NCBI GenBank assembly: GCA_016210565.1
Contig: JACQUA010000062.1
Span: forward strand, 1 to 44,603
Reading direction: 5' to 3'
DNA length: 44,603 nucleotides
Origin: Chloroflexota bacterium
GTDB lineage: Bacteria; Chloroflexota; Dehalococcoidia; JACQUA01
This document shows, piece after piece, positions 14,909 through 23,572 of this stretch (position 1 is its first letter; every line of letters starts with the position of its first letter). Below the pieces are notes generated by a model. The model was not told the DNA's origin. It made no database searches and saw nothing but the letters and a program-made list of their open reading frames with translations. The position numbers and the translations under genes were made by a program.

Positions 14909-15925
14909 TTACGAAGTGGCGGTGAAGCCGAGGGTTTCGAGGACTACCAGGATGGCGTTGACGGCGGTGGCGTCGTCCCCGGAAGTGTTGGCGATGTGGG
15001 CCTGCTGGATCACCGGGTCGGCGTTCCAGAAGCCTATCTTCTGGCTGGCGGCGGTCCCGATCTTGGTCCCGGTGGTGGCGTTGGTGATGATGTTCTTGCC
15101 GTCGGCCATGGTGATGTTGTCGCTGACGGTGACGGTCCCGGCCAGGGTGATGTCATCGGCTCCGGCGCCGTCGGAGCTGATGGTCAACTTCCCGTCGGCC
15201 CCGGAGTTGATGTAGAGGCCGGTGTCCCGGAACTGGATTTTCTTGTCGGTGGGGGTGATCAGGTCGTCGGTGAGGGTGACGGTCCCGGCCAGGGTGATTT
15301 CATCGGCCCCCGCGCCGTCGGAGCTGATGGTCAACTTGCCGTCGGCCCCGGAGTTGATGTACAGCCCGGTGTCCCGGAACTGGACTTTCTTGTCGGTGGG
15401 GGTGATCATGTCGTCGTCCAGGGTGATGGTACCCGACAGGGTGATGTCATCGGTCCCGGTCCCGTCGGCGGCGATCTTGAGCTTGCCGTCGGCGCTGCTG
15501 TGGACGTAGAGGCCGCTGTCTCGGAAGAAGAGCTTCCCGGCGGCGGCGACGATCTGCCCGGCCAGGTTCTGGCGGACGCTGACCATGATCTCGGTGGCGG
15601 ATACGGCCGCGCCCAGGGTTTCGACCACGGTGCCGGCGGTGGCGGAAAAGCCGCCGGCGGTGGCGAGGTAGGCGAGGTCCCCGGCGGTGGCGCCGGACAG
15701 GCCGCCGATCAGCGCGGCGGGGGCGGCTTCGATCACATCGCCGCTGGCGCCGGCGGCGATGGCGAAGAGTTGCGCGGGGATGGTGCCGTCGCCCAGGGCG
15801 AGCTTCCAGCCGGAGGAATAGCCGATGGGGTCTCCGGCTTTGACGGCCTCGGCAAGGGTGATCTTGACTTTGGGGCCGATCTCCATGACGGAGCGGCCGC
15901 CGGTGGTGTTGTCTGTGAGGGCCAT
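14909..15925 (-). CDS. Capsid decoration/head-fibre protein with tandem 49-aa repeats
   Basis: A 338-aa protein. The N-terminal ~120 residues look like phage head-decoration proteins (VKAGDPIGYSSGWKLALG, AGDLAYLATAGGFSATAG). About three tandem units of ~49 residues follow, each opening F-R-D-[ST]-G-L-Y and containing S-x-A-D-G-K-L and a D-x-I-T-L-x-G-T-[IV]-T turn; they resemble the stacked beta repeats of fibre proteins. The C-terminus (from about 285) is a fibre-like end. A GAAAGGAGC ribosome site precedes the ATG. The repeats are near-identical at DNA level (147-bp period), so copy number may vary between strains. Confidence 0.75.
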   Translation of the reverse strand: MALTDNTTGGRSVMEIGPKVKITLAEAVKAGDPIGYSSGWKLALGDGTIPAQLFAIAAGASGDVIEAAPAALIGGLSGATAGDLAYLATAGGFSATAGTVVETLGAAVSATEIMVSVRQNLAGQIVAAAGKLFFRDSGLYVHSSADGKLKIAADGTGTDDITLSGTITLDDDMITPTDKKVQFRDTGLYINSGADGKLTISSDGAGADEITLAGTVTLTDDLITPTDKKIQFRDTGLYINSGADGKLTISSDGAGADDITLAGTVTVSDNITMADGKNIITNATTGTKIGTAASQKIGFWNADPVIQQAHIANTSGDDATAVNAILVVLETLGFTATS

Positions 15926-16012
15926 TTAGATGATGCTCCTTTCAGTCGCTTGCGGGCTGTCGGCTGTCGGCTTTCAGCTATCGGCTGTCGGCTGACGGCT
16001 GACGGCTGATAG
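15926..16012. repeat. 'ggctgtcggct' tandem words
   Basis: Imperfect copies of ggctgtcggctttcagctatc lie between the capsid and decoration genes. Confidence 0.75.
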
Positions 16013-16930
16013 CTAGTCTTGCACTCCGATCAGGGCGGCGCGGGCGAGGACACTGAAGTCCGCGATGGCGCAATACCACTTGATGCGGGTGCGGGAGGCG
16101 TCCTTCGTTTCGAGGGACCCGAGGCGCTCCACCTGCATGCCGCCGGCTCCCTGGATGCCCAGGACAGCGCCTTCGCCGAACTTGACGGCGTAGATGGTGC
16201 TGCTGGCGCCGCCGGTGGTGGCGGTCTCCACGCTGTCGACGAGGGTGTGGGTGTCGAGGATGGCGTCCGAGATACCCAGGGGGATGCCGTTGTAGAGTTC
16301 GACGTAGTCGCCGAACTCGTTCTTGGACACTTCGATGCTGGAAAGGGCGCGCATGAGCGCGGTGATCTTGCGGCGGGAGCGGCGGGACATCAAGAGCAGG
16401 TCGGGCTTGCCGGGCTTGACGGCGTCGATCGCCTGGTCGAGCTTGGCCAGGGTGAGGGTGGCGCCGGTGGCGGCCATGGCGATCACCTGGTTGCTGGCGG
16501 TCTCACAGTCGATGAGCTTGCGGATGCCGGACCACTCCTTGCTGTTGGTGGCGTTGTTGCCGTAGATGAAGGTGTCCTCGAACTTGTGGCGGACGGCCTT
16601 GCTCTTGAGTTCGATCACGGCGGCTTCGATGTCCTGGATGTTCTGGCGGGTGGCCTTGATGTAGTTGTCTACATCGGCGTCCCCCCCCAGGATTCTGAGG
16701 GTGGCGGTAAGCTGGGTGAAGGTGGGGGTGCTCTCTACCCAGGTGTCGCCGACATCGTAGAAGGCGGCGGTGGCGGCGACGTTCTCGCGGTTGTAGGTTA
16801 GGGAGTTGCCGTTGACATTGGCGAACGGCAGTTTCTGGAGGACCACGCTTTCCTTGACAACGGTCTCAATGACTCCCTTCAAGAGAACGTCGTTGGAGAG
16901 CTTGGCGGCTTCGGATAGGGTTAGGCTCAT
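16013..16930 (-). CDS. Phage major capsid protein
   Basis: A 305-aa protein with the order typical of HK97-fold capsids: an N-terminal helix (MSLTLSEAAKLSNDVLLKGV), a segment on expected strands (LPFANVNGNSLTYNRE), the spine-helix region with YIKATRQNIQDIEAAVIELK, then FIYGNNATNS and DLLLMSRRSRRKI. The P-domain and A-domain segments end in IKWYCAIADFSVLARAALIG. It has AAAGGAGC before the ATG and sits directly downstream of the scaffold gene, as in many siphophages. Confidence 0.85.
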   Translation of the reverse strand: MSLTLSEAAKLSNDVLLKGVIETVVKESVVLQKLPFANVNGNSLTYNRENVAATAAFYDVGDTWVESTPTFTQLTATLRILGGDADVDNYIKATRQNIQDIEAAVIELKSKAVRHKFEDTFIYGNNATNSKEWSGIRKLIDCETASNQVIAMAATGATLTLAKLDQAIDAVKPGKPDLLLMSRRSRRKITALMRALSSIEVSKNEFGDYVELYNGIPLGISDAILDTHTLVDSVETATTGGASSTIYAVKFGEGAVLGIQGAGGMQVERLGSLETKDASRTRIKWYCAIADFSVLARAALIGVQD

Positions 16931-17153
16931 TTAGTGGGTGCTCCTTTCTTAGTATGGCTAACAGCTAACAGCTATCAGCAATCGGCAGTCGCCAGTCGCC
17001 ATTCGGCACTCAGGCAGTCAGGCTGTCGGCAGTCGGGCAGTCAGGCTGTCGGCAGTCGGGGTGGTGGGGATTCTGGCTGCTGGCTACTGGCTACTCTTCC
17101 TACTCTTCCTACTCTTCCTACTCTTCCTACTTCTCCTACTTCTCCTACTTCTC
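16931..17153. repeat. gcagtcgg / ctactcttc tandem words
   Basis: Tandem words 'aggcagtcaggctgtcgg' and then 'cctactcttcctacttctcc' fill the gap between the capsid and scaffold genes. The second type is a pure polypyrimidine tract on the plus strand. Confidence 0.8.
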
Positions 17154-17651
17154 CTACTGGCTTCTTCTTCCAATTCCCGCTTTGATCTTGTCCCTCGCGG
17201 ACAGGCTGGACCAGTCCACGGCGGAGCGGGCGGGCGACCCCGCCGGGACGCTGCCCCGCCTGAGGATCGAGGCCCTGATCTTTTCCACCAGGGCGGAGGC
17301 TTTGTCCACCGAGGCGTCTATCTCAGCGAGGGAAGCCCCGGCAATGAGTTCCGGCGGGATTTCCGGATGGAGCGCCAGCACCAGACCCCGGTAGCGCGTG
17401 GTGGCCTCCGCCAGCTCGCCGCGGACCTTTTCGAGACTGGTCTGCATGTCGAAAGCAGTCTGGAGTCTGGAGTCCTGAGTCGACAGTCCCGCCCCCCGGT
17501 TTCCTGGCTCCGCATTCTCTTCTCTCGCCTCCTCGGGACCGGGATTTGATTTCTTTTCCTTGACGTCCCCGTCCGGCGGCGCCGCCGCCCCTGCTCCCCC
17601 TTCCACCCCTCCTTCCCGGTTTTCCGTTACCGCAATGCTTTCTTCAACCAT
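17154..17651 (-). CDS. Phage scaffold protein (position-based)
   Basis: A 165-aa protein with a disordered, charged N-terminus and a helical core (LEKVRGELAEATTRYRGLVL, then IDASVDKASALVEKIRASIL). It has no recognisable enzymatic motif. Its place between portal and major capsid genes, its helical content and its SD (AAAGGAG) fit a scaffolding protein. Residues of the type LSTQDSRLQT (about 55-68, DNA 17456-17510) derive from the 'gactccagactcc' intergenic word inserted in frame. The C-terminus ends in a basic RDKIKAGIGRR, as in other scaffolds that bind the capsid shell. Confidence 0.6.
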   Translation of the reverse strand: MVEESIAVTENREGGVEGGAGAAAPPDGDVKEKKSNPGPEEAREENAEPGNRGAGLSTQDSRLQTAFDMQTSLEKVRGELAEATTRYRGLVLALHPEIPPELIAGASLAEIDASVDKASALVEKIRASILRRGSVPAGSPARSAVDWSSLSARDKIKAGIGRRSQ

Positions 17652-17769
17652 GATTGATCTCCTTTCTAGAACAGTCTAAGCAGTCGATAGTCGGCAGTCG
17701 GCAGTCGGCCAGGGGAGTGACTTGCCTACTGGCTACCGTCTACTGCCTACTTGCTACTCGTACTATCTA

Positions 17770-19107
17770 CTACGCACCCGTAAAGGGTGCGGCTACCGGA
17801 TTCCCCAACTCCGCTTCCTGCTCCAGGATGCTCCGCCTTTCCGCCAGCCACTGCCGGAACTCCTTCTCCGGGTCCCGAATTCCCACCTCCTCCATAGCCG
17901 TCCGCCGCGAATGCAGCCCTGTATTGACCAGCACCTGCTCGTATTGGGACTGGCGCTGTTTGTCCTGCGGCAGGACGGGCCCCCAGATAACGTGGTGCAG
18001 CACCGGTCCAAAGTCCCTTCCCTCAAACTTCCGCAGCAGGGCCAGCGCCATCATGTTCCTCTGCTTGTAGGCCGCGGTGCGGAGCGTTCTCTTTCTCCTG
18101 ACTTTTTGCAGCAGCGGGTGGAGCTCGATCTCCAGGGCCACGCCGGAAAGGTCCCGTTCCACGCCTCCAAAAGCAGCCCGGGGGGATTCAGCCGTATCGT
18201 GGAGGGCGCGGTACAGCAGGTCGATGTAGTCGATATGCAACCTGACGCCTCCCCCCTGCAACAGGTCCAGCAGATAGGCTTTGGCGTCCTCGGGGACGTT
18301 CCAGACCGCCCCCGGCTGCACCGCGATGTCCTGAGAGGACTCGACATTCTCCAGCACCGCGATGGGATTGCCGGATAGTTCCAGGATGCGCGAGAGCTGG
18401 CTCAGGGCGCGGTTCAGTTCCCGCTGGGGCTCCATCAAGGTGGGGATGTCGGACAGGCCCCAGAACTTCTTGGGCTCCCGCAGGTTGGGAAAGACCACAA
18501 AGGGGATGAACCCGTAGGGATTGGGGCCTTCTTCTACCAGGGCCTGGTCCATGTAGACGGCAAACCTGTCCGCCGTCCACAGTTCCACGATGGCCGCCTG
18601 CCTCCCCGCGGGCCTCTTGCGAAAGAGCATCTCCGCTTCCTCGTCACTCAGGGAATACTTTGAAGCCACCCGCCAGACCCGGCTGGTGTCATCGGCCAGC
18701 CACCAGGCATAGAGCCCCTGCGGGTCGGGAGACGAGATGCGTACCCTCCTCTCCCGCTCATCCCAGCACACCTTGAAACAACCATCCCCCAGGATGGCGG
18801 TGTCCACCTCGGTGTCGAAATCCAGCGCCGACAGATTGTTCGTCTCGTACACTTCGACCAGAGCCCTTTCGGCACCCCCGGCCCGCGCGGCAGCCTGCGG
18901 CCCCCCTTCCACGGCTTCCACGCCGAAACTGAAACCGGCCATGACGTAGCTCGCCACCTTATCCACGGCCACTTTGGCGTAGTTGAAAGTAAGCCGCCTT
19001 TCCCTGCGGTTAAAAGAGGAGTCCGGCCACTGCAGTCCGTTATAGAAGTCCAGATAGTCCCGGTAGTTCCTCAGCCGTTCCTGGTCCATTGAAGGCAAAG
19101 CCGCCAT
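17770..19107 (-). CDS. Phage portal protein, SPP1 gp6-like family
   Basis: A 445-aa protein from ATG 19107. Earlier in-frame ATGs (to 19152) lie within the 'gaactcaatgaactc' repeat. The start RLRNYRDYLDFYNGLQW, the block RRERRLTFNYAKVAVDKVAS and the later NPYGFIPFVVFPNLREPKKFWGLSDI (first part) are typical of SPP1-like portal proteins, which form the dodecameric DNA entry ring at one capsid vertex. Further on come the tunnel-helix region (RALSQLSRILELSGNPIAVL) and a C-terminal helical crown. Length is normal. The order terminase, portal, scaffold and capsid supports the call, although terminase is separated from portal by a two-component system. Confidence 0.9.
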   Translation of the reverse strand: MAALPSMDQERLRNYRDYLDFYNGLQWPDSSFNRRERRLTFNYAKVAVDKVASYVMAGFSFGVEAVEGGPQAAARAGGAERALVEVYETNNLSALDFDTEVDTAILGDGCFKVCWDERERRVRISSPDPQGLYAWWLADDTSRVWRVASKYSLSDEEAEMLFRKRPAGRQAAIVELWTADRFAVYMDQALVEEGPNPYGFIPFVVFPNLREPKKFWGLSDIPTLMEPQRELNRALSQLSRILELSGNPIAVLENVESSQDIAVQPGAVWNVPEDAKAYLLDLLQGGGVRLHIDYIDLLYRALHDTAESPRAAFGGVERDLSGVALEIELHPLLQKVRRKRTLRTAAYKQRNMMALALLRKFEGRDFGPVLHHVIWGPVLPQDKQRQSQYEQVLVNTGLHSRRTAMEEVGIRDPEKEFRQWLAERRSILEQEAELGNPVAAPFTGA

Positions 19108-19309
19108 CAGGTTTGTAGGATTCATCGAGTTCTCTGAGTTCATTGAGTTCATCGGGTTGTTGAGTTCGCTGGGTTGTTGAGTTATTGAGTTATTGGGTTA
19201 TTGGGTTACTGGGTTATTGAGTTACTGGGTTGTTGAGTTACTGGGTTGTTGAGTTATTGAGTTCCCCGCCCCGCCGGGGTGGTTCGGGCTACTCACTACT
19301 CGCTACTGG
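19108..19309. repeat. gttattgagttactggg tandem array
   Basis: A long imperfect array of 'gttgttgagttattgggttac' words is followed by 'tactggctactcgc' words, between the portal and HTH genes. It supplies extra in-frame start codons to the portal frame and the last codons of the HTH frame. Confidence 0.8.
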
Positions 19310-19618
19310 CTACTGGCTACTCGCTACTGTCTTCTCCCCCGCTATCACTCTTTGCACCGTGCGCCGGCTGACGCCCACCAGCCGGGCGATTTCCGCCGTG
19401 CTTTTTCCCCGTTCGTGATGATTCAGGATTTCCTCGTCCCGGCCCTGTTTCAGGAATCTCTTCTTACCGCCCCGGTCCTCTTCCAGGCAATTGGGGAGGG
19501 GGCAGGAGAGGCAGGAAGCGAACACCTCGCACCCCTCGTCTCTGTATTCGGCCAGGTCCACCGCCTCTTTTTCCGTGGTCAGTTCGATGACACCGAATCC
19601 GCCTTCAGTCAAACTCAT
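19310..19618 (-). CDS. Cys-cluster/helix-turn-helix protein leading the phage block
   Basis: A 102-aa protein. A cysteine cluster (CEVFASCLSCPLPNC, about 30-44) precedes a basic segment (GGKKRFLKQGRDEEI) and a helix-turn-helix of resolvase/Hin type (STAEIARLVGVSRRTVQRVI, about 72-91). The last residues come from repeat DNA. The start has a perfect AAGGAGA seven bases before ATG 19618. The gene opens the minus-strand phage head operon, 90 bp downstream of a promoter that contains a LexA-like palindrome. It is probably a phage DNA-binding regulator or terminase helper; the Cys cluster could bind zinc. Confidence 0.75.
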   Translation of the reverse strand: MSLTEGGFGVIELTTEKEAVDLAEYRDEGCEVFASCLSCPLPNCLEEDRGGKKRFLKQGRDEEILNHHERGKSTAEIARLVGVSRRTVQRVIAGEKTVASSQ

Positions 19619-19716
19619 TGTCCGTCTCCTTAACTATTACGCTGGCTGCTCTAATCCCGCTAACAGCTCCATATTATGTTCTCCGTCGTGCGGCGGCTCC
19701 GGAGGGAATAGCTCAA

Positions 19717-19745
19717 ATATTAGAACATCTGTTCTATTACGTCAA
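19717..19745 (-). promoter_or_regulatory. Phage-operon promoter with LexA-like operator
   Basis: On the minus strand: TTGACG (19745-19740), a 17-bp spacer and TAATAT (19722-19717). The spacer holds a perfect palindrome, AGAACATCTGTTCT in plus-strand orientation (19722-19735). It matches the inner GAAC-N4-GTTC of the Gram-positive LexA box, a form also reported for Dehalococcoides. Binding here would block the promoter. Confidence 0.75.
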
Positions 19746-19971
19746 GCCTTTTCTGTCGCCAGACTAGTCCAGGCAGCCAGCAGCCCGTAGCGGCCCCGAT
19801 GCATCGGGGCCCGTCGGCGGTCAGCAGCCGGCGGTCAGCAGCCGGCAACCGGGGTGGCGGGGCTACTCGCTACCCGCTACTGACTACTCTTCCTACTCTT
19901 CCTACTCTTCCTACTCCTCCTACTCTTCCTACTCCTCCTACTCCTCCTACTCTTCCTACTCTTCCTACTCC
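19746..19971. repeat. Palindrome plus ctactcttcc polypyrimidine array
   Basis: A GGCCCCGATGCATCGGGGCC palindrome (about 19792-19811) is followed by 'gcggtcagcagccg' words and about 90 bp of 'cctactcttcctactcctc' words. The palindrome also occurs at about 26604-26623. Confidence 0.8.
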
Positions 19972-20000
19972 TTGCTACTTCCCGCCCGCTGGGGTAGAAT
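19972..20000 (+). promoter_or_regulatory. Promoter of histidine kinase gene (leaderless), -35 within repeat
   Basis: TTGCTA (19972-19977), 17 bp, TAGAAT (19995-20000), then six bases to ATG 20007. The -35 hexamer belongs to the 'ctccttgctact' repeat word. Confidence 0.55.
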
Positions 20001-20006
20001 CTCAGC

Positions 20007-22550
20007 ATGAACGTGCCGGAACAGCGCACCCCACCCGCTGCGCGCCGGGCCACGCCGCCCCGGTACAGCAGGGAATGGGCCGTTATGTTTGACGCCTTCG
20101 AGACAGGCATTGCGGTGGTCTCTCCCCGGTTCCGGATCCTCAGGGCCAACCGGTCGCTGTGCGCCATGCTCGGCAAGAAGGCGGGGGAAATAGAAGGTCA
20201 GCCGTGCTATCGCATGATTCACGGCCTGGAAGAACCCCCGCCCTACTGCGTCGGCAGGGCCGCCCTGGCCAGCGGGCGCGTCGCCGAGTTCATCGCCGAG
20301 GAGCCGCATCTCGGAGGGCGCTTCCTGCGGCTGTTCGCCAACCCCGTCGCCGGCAGAACCGGACGCATCACCCGGCTGGTGCACCGTTTCCGCGACGTGA
20401 CCCCGGAGAGGGTGCGTTTCCGCAACCTGGAGACGCTCTACCGGCTGTCGGGCGGCCTTTCCCGCCTCCTCGACCAGGAACAGGTGGCGCGCACCGCGCT
20501 CGAAGAGGCGGTCTCCATCAGCGGCATAAGCTCCGCTGCCATGGTCCTTTTTGACGACATCGGACAGCCTTATCAATCGGTCGTCAGGGACCGCCGGCGG
20601 CCGGAGCCAGCGCCCGGACCGCTCCTGCCCGCCAGCGCCTTTCCCCCGGCGGTGGTCAACACCGTCTTTGATCGCCAGCAGCCCGCGGTGCTCGAAAACC
20701 CCGGCGACCTCCCCCGGGCGCTGATAGACAACGGCAGTCACCCGGGCGGCCTCAACGTCATTGTTCTTCCCATGGTCGTGCGGGGACGCGTCTCGGGCAT
20801 CTTGCTCCTGCACCAGGAAAAGGACTCCCCCTACCCACCCCGCCTCCCCATCCTCGAAGCCATTGCCCGGACCGTCGGAATCGCCGCCGACAACGCCAGG
20901 TCTTTTAGCGCCACCGACGGGACCCTGCGCCGCCATATCCAGGATCTGGAAACCATCCGCGAGATCATCGGCGTGGCCTCGGGGTCCCTCGACCTGGACG
21001 CCGTTCTCAAGGAGGCCACCAGGCTCAGCGCCCTGGCGCTCGGGGTGGACCGGTGCGCCATCTGGCTGCTGAGCGAGGACCGCCAAACACTGAAGCTGGG
21101 ACACTTCCACGGCCTTTCGCTCGGCCGTCCTGTCCTGGCTGAGCCGGTAGCGATAACACCGGACCACATCCACTACCGCGTCGTGACCGCCATGGAAGTC
21201 GTCGCCATACATGATCTCTGGGACGAAATGCGATGGCCCCTGTTCAAGGAAGCCCGGCGGGTGGGACTGAAATCCACGCTGGCCGTACCACTGGTCGTTT
21301 CCGGAAAAGCCATCGGCACCTTCAACTTCGGCATGGTGACCCGCCCCAAATCTTTTTCCCCCGAAGAAATCAGCCTGGCCCAGGCCATCGCCGGGCACCT
21401 GGCCATAATCATCGAGAACGCCCGGCTGCACCGGAAAGCCATGGAGGAGCACGCCACCCTGGAAGCAGTCACCCAAGGCATGGATGAAGGACTCGTTCTC
21501 GTCAACCCGGGCAGCGCCGTGGTCTACAGCAACCGGGCCGCCGGAGAGTTGCTCGGCCTGCCCCCCGAATGGCACCGGGGCAAGGACATCCGGGCCTATG
21601 TCAGGGGGTTCTGGGGTCGCGTCGAAGACGCTCCCGGTGTCGCGGAAAGCTGGCAGAACGCCCTGTCCCACATCGCGGACAAGCCTTCGTTGTCCATGGC
21701 CGTTGTTACCGGAGGCACCCGGCGGGAATTGTTGCTCACCCTGTTCCCGGTAGGCTCGCCCCCGCCGGGGAATAACCTGGGCGCCGGCATTCTCCTCAGG
21801 GATGTGACCAGGGAGAAGGAAGTGGACCGGATGAAGACCGACTTCGTTTCCCTCGCCTCCCACGAATTGCGCACCCCCATGACGGTCATCCTGGGCTTTT
21901 CCGAGCTTCTCCTCCATAGACCGATGGACGCGAAAGAACGGCAGCAAAGCCTGGAATACATCCTGCAGGAAAGCCAGCGCCTCACCTCCCTTCTGGACGA
22001 CATGCTCAACATCTCTAATATCGAGGCCGGGCGCCTTTCCCTGCAAATAGAGCCTGTCCCGGTCAGACCCCTCCTGGAACAAGTAGTCAGCCGGTTTAGC
22101 TCCGGCGCCCCCGGCCGCCCCTTCGCCATTGACATCCCTGACAACCTTCCCCCCGTCCTGGCCGACCGGGGCAAGCTCACGGAGGTGCTGCACAACCTGG
22201 TGGATAACGCCACCAAGTATTCCCCCGGCACAACCCCCATTGTCCTTTCAGCCCGCTTGCAGGCATCATCCCCGGACGGGAGCGCGCCAGCGATAATCAT
22301 TGCCGTCAAGGACAGGGGGCCAGGCATCCCCCAGGCGGCGATTCCGAATCTTTTCACGCGTTTCTACCGCGTGAACAGCCCGGACACCCAGAAGGTGCGG
22401 GGTACCGGCCTGGGGCTGTACATCGTCAAGACCCTGGTGGAACTCATGGCTGGCCGCGCCTGGGCCGAAAGCCAGTCCGGCCTGGGCAGTACGTTCTACG
22501 TCAGCCTGCCGGCGGGGGGTGGGGGGGATGGAAGGTTAGAAGGTTTATAA
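20007..22550 (+). CDS. Soluble PAS-GAF-GAF-PAS sensor histidine kinase
   Basis: An 847-aa cytoplasmic sensor kinase without membrane segments. Order: PAS (about 25-130; MFDAFETGIAVVSPRFRILR), GAF (about 145-310), GAF (about 320-485), PAS (about 490-610; QGMDEGLVLVNPGSAVVYSN), HisKA with SHELRTPM (His619), and HATPase with the N-box HNLVDNATKYSP, G1 DRGPGI and G2 GTGLGLYIVKTL. The cysteine in GQPCYRMIHG and the PPPYCVG segment of the first PAS recall Cys-containing PAS sensors that may bind a metal, haem or redox signal. The last ~10 residues are repeat-derived. The likely partner is the CheY-like protein at 22905. The pair lies, in opposite orientation, between the terminase and portal blocks of the phage module. 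Confidence 0.93.
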   Translation: MNVPEQRTPPAARRATPPRYSREWAVMFDAFETGIAVVSPRFRILRANRSLCAMLGKKAGEIEGQPCYRMIHGLEEPPPYCVGRAALASGRVAEFIAEEPHLGGRFLRLFANPVAGRTGRITRLVHRFRDVTPERVRFRNLETLYRLSGGLSRLLDQEQVARTALEEAVSISGISSAAMVLFDDIGQPYQSVVRDRRRPEPAPGPLLPASAFPPAVVNTVFDRQQPAVLENPGDLPRALIDNGSHPGGLNVIVLPMVVRGRVSGILLLHQEKDSPYPPRLPILEAIARTVGIAADNARSFSATDGTLRRHIQDLETIREIIGVASGSLDLDAVLKEATRLSALALGVDRCAIWLLSEDRQTLKLGHFHGLSLGRPVLAEPVAITPDHIHYRVVTAMEVVAIHDLWDEMRWPLFKEARRVGLKSTLAVPLVVSGKAIGTFNFGMVTRPKSFSPEEISLAQAIAGHLAIIIENARLHRKAMEEHATLEAVTQGMDEGLVLVNPGSAVVYSNRAAGELLGLPPEWHRGKDIRAYVRGFWGRVEDAPGVAESWQNALSHIADKPSLSMAVVTGGTRRELLLTLFPVGSPPPGNNLGAGILLRDVTREKEVDRMKTDFVSLASHELRTPMTVILGFSELLLHRPMDAKERQQSLEYILQESQRLTSLLDDMLNISNIEAGRLSLQIEPVPVRPLLEQVVSRFSSGAPGRPFAIDIPDNLPPVLADRGKLTEVLHNLVDNATKYSPGTTPIVLSARLQASSPDGSAPAIIIAVKDRGPGIPQAAIPNLFTRFYRVNSPDTQKVRGTGLGLYIVKTLVELMAGRAWAESQSGLGSTFYVSLPAGGGGDGRLEGL

Positions 22551-22670
22551 GGTTCATAAGGTTTATAAGGTTTTTAGGGTTGGAAGGTTAGAAGGTTCAT
22601 CGGGTTATTGGGTTATTGGGTTATTGGGTTCCCCACCCCGCCGACTGCCGACTGCTTAGACTGCTTAGGG
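22551..22670. repeat. aaggtttataagg / gggttattgg words
   Basis: Tandem words lie between the kinase gene and a hairpin-type element. Confidence 0.75.
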
Positions 22671-22678
22671 CCTGTCCC

Positions 22679-22870
22679 CGAATAACCTGAACAGTAAACC
22701 ACGAGATTGACACAAGATTTCCACGAGAGCATTCGCCTATTCCCAGACTCAATCAAAGTTTCCTGTAGCCATTTGTTATCCGAATCTGGTGCTCATCTCG
22801 TGAAATCTTGTGGTTCCGTTCGGAAGAGCGGGTGGACCCAACGCGGCGTACCGGCTGTCCAGGTTATTTG
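22679..22870. repeat. MITE-like nested inverted-repeat element
   Basis: The outer inverted pair is CGAATAACCTGAACAG (22679-22694) / CTGTCCAGGTTATTTG (22855-22870). The inner pair is ACACAAGATTTCCACGAGA (22710-22728) / TCTCGTGAAATCTTGTG (22796-22812). No gene lies inside. The element is about 190 bp, small for an IS, and may be a non-autonomous element or a structured leader for the next gene. Confidence 0.55.
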
Positions 22871-22904
22871 CGCACGGGTACTTAGACTGCTTTAGGAGCT
22901 TTGA

Positions 22905-23288
22905 ATGGCCAGAAAAAAGATCCTGCTCACCGATGACGAGGAACCCGTTCGAGCGCTGGTGGCCCTCACCATCAAGAATCACGGGCGTTATGATTTCCTT
23001 GAGGCCACAGACGGCCTGCAAGCCCTGGAGGTCGCCCGGCGGGAGTTGCCCGACCTCATTCTCATGGATGTTCTCATGCCGCGCTGCGACGGCTTTCAGG
23101 CCTGCTCGCAACTGAAGGCCGACCCTTTGACCAAACACATTCCCGTCATCCTGCTCACGGCTCTGGTCCAGGAAAAGGACAAACTCCGGGGCCAGCAGGC
23201 CGGGGCCGATGGCTACTTCACCAAACCCTTCAGCCCCACGGCGCTCCTGGAAAAGATCGACTCCGTTCTCAACAGGGGAGCTCCCTGA
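22905..23288 (+). CDS. CheY-like response regulator
   Basis: A 127-aa single receiver domain with all key residues: the acidic pair D10-D11, phospho-acceptor Asp55 (LILMDVLMPRCDG), switch Thr in ILLTAL and Lys in YFTKPF. TTAGGAG lies about eight bases before ATG 22905, a clear ribosome site unlike the leaderless genes nearby. No output domain is present; it may relay phosphate from the kinase at 20007 to another partner. Confidence 0.92.
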   Translation: MARKKILLTDDEEPVRALVALTIKNHGRYDFLEATDGLQALEVARRELPDLILMDVLMPRCDGFQACSQLKADPLTKHIPVILLTALVQEKDKLRGQQAGADGYFTKPFSPTALLEKIDSVLNRGAP

Positions 23289-23572
23289 GAGCGGATTACA
23301 GATTCAAGATTCAAGATTCAAGATTCAATCACCCATGCACTTGCGGCGCACCATGAAGGATGAAAACGTCTGCGCCATCTGTCATTCTGAGCGAAGCGAG
23401 CGTAGTCGAAGAACCTTTCCCGGGCGGGGAGAGCAAAGACCCTTCGACTGCCCCTTCGCTTCGCTCAGGGCTTCGGCTCAGGGTGACAGTTTCGTAGCAA
23501 GATTCAAGATTCCCCACCCCGGACTGCCGACTGCCGACCGCCGACTGCCGAAGGGCACGCGGCAGCGTGCCG
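23289..23572. repeat. REP-type and palindromic repeats
   Basis: No gene. It holds 'gattcaagattcaag' words, the 'cattctgagcgaagcgagc' REP pair and a GGCACGCGGCAGCGTGCC palindrome (about 23555-23573). Confidence 0.75.

Noticed and set aside
19965-22193. 742-codon open frame on the minus strand opposite the soluble histidine kinase
   Set aside because: It is antisense to a gene with all PAS/GAF/kinase motifs. Its composition is Gly/Asp/Arg-rich without domains, as expected for a GC-rich shadow frame. The same applies to long antisense frames at 671-1660, 28192-29592, 30643-32067, 32101-33954, 34506-36062 and 38992-40737.
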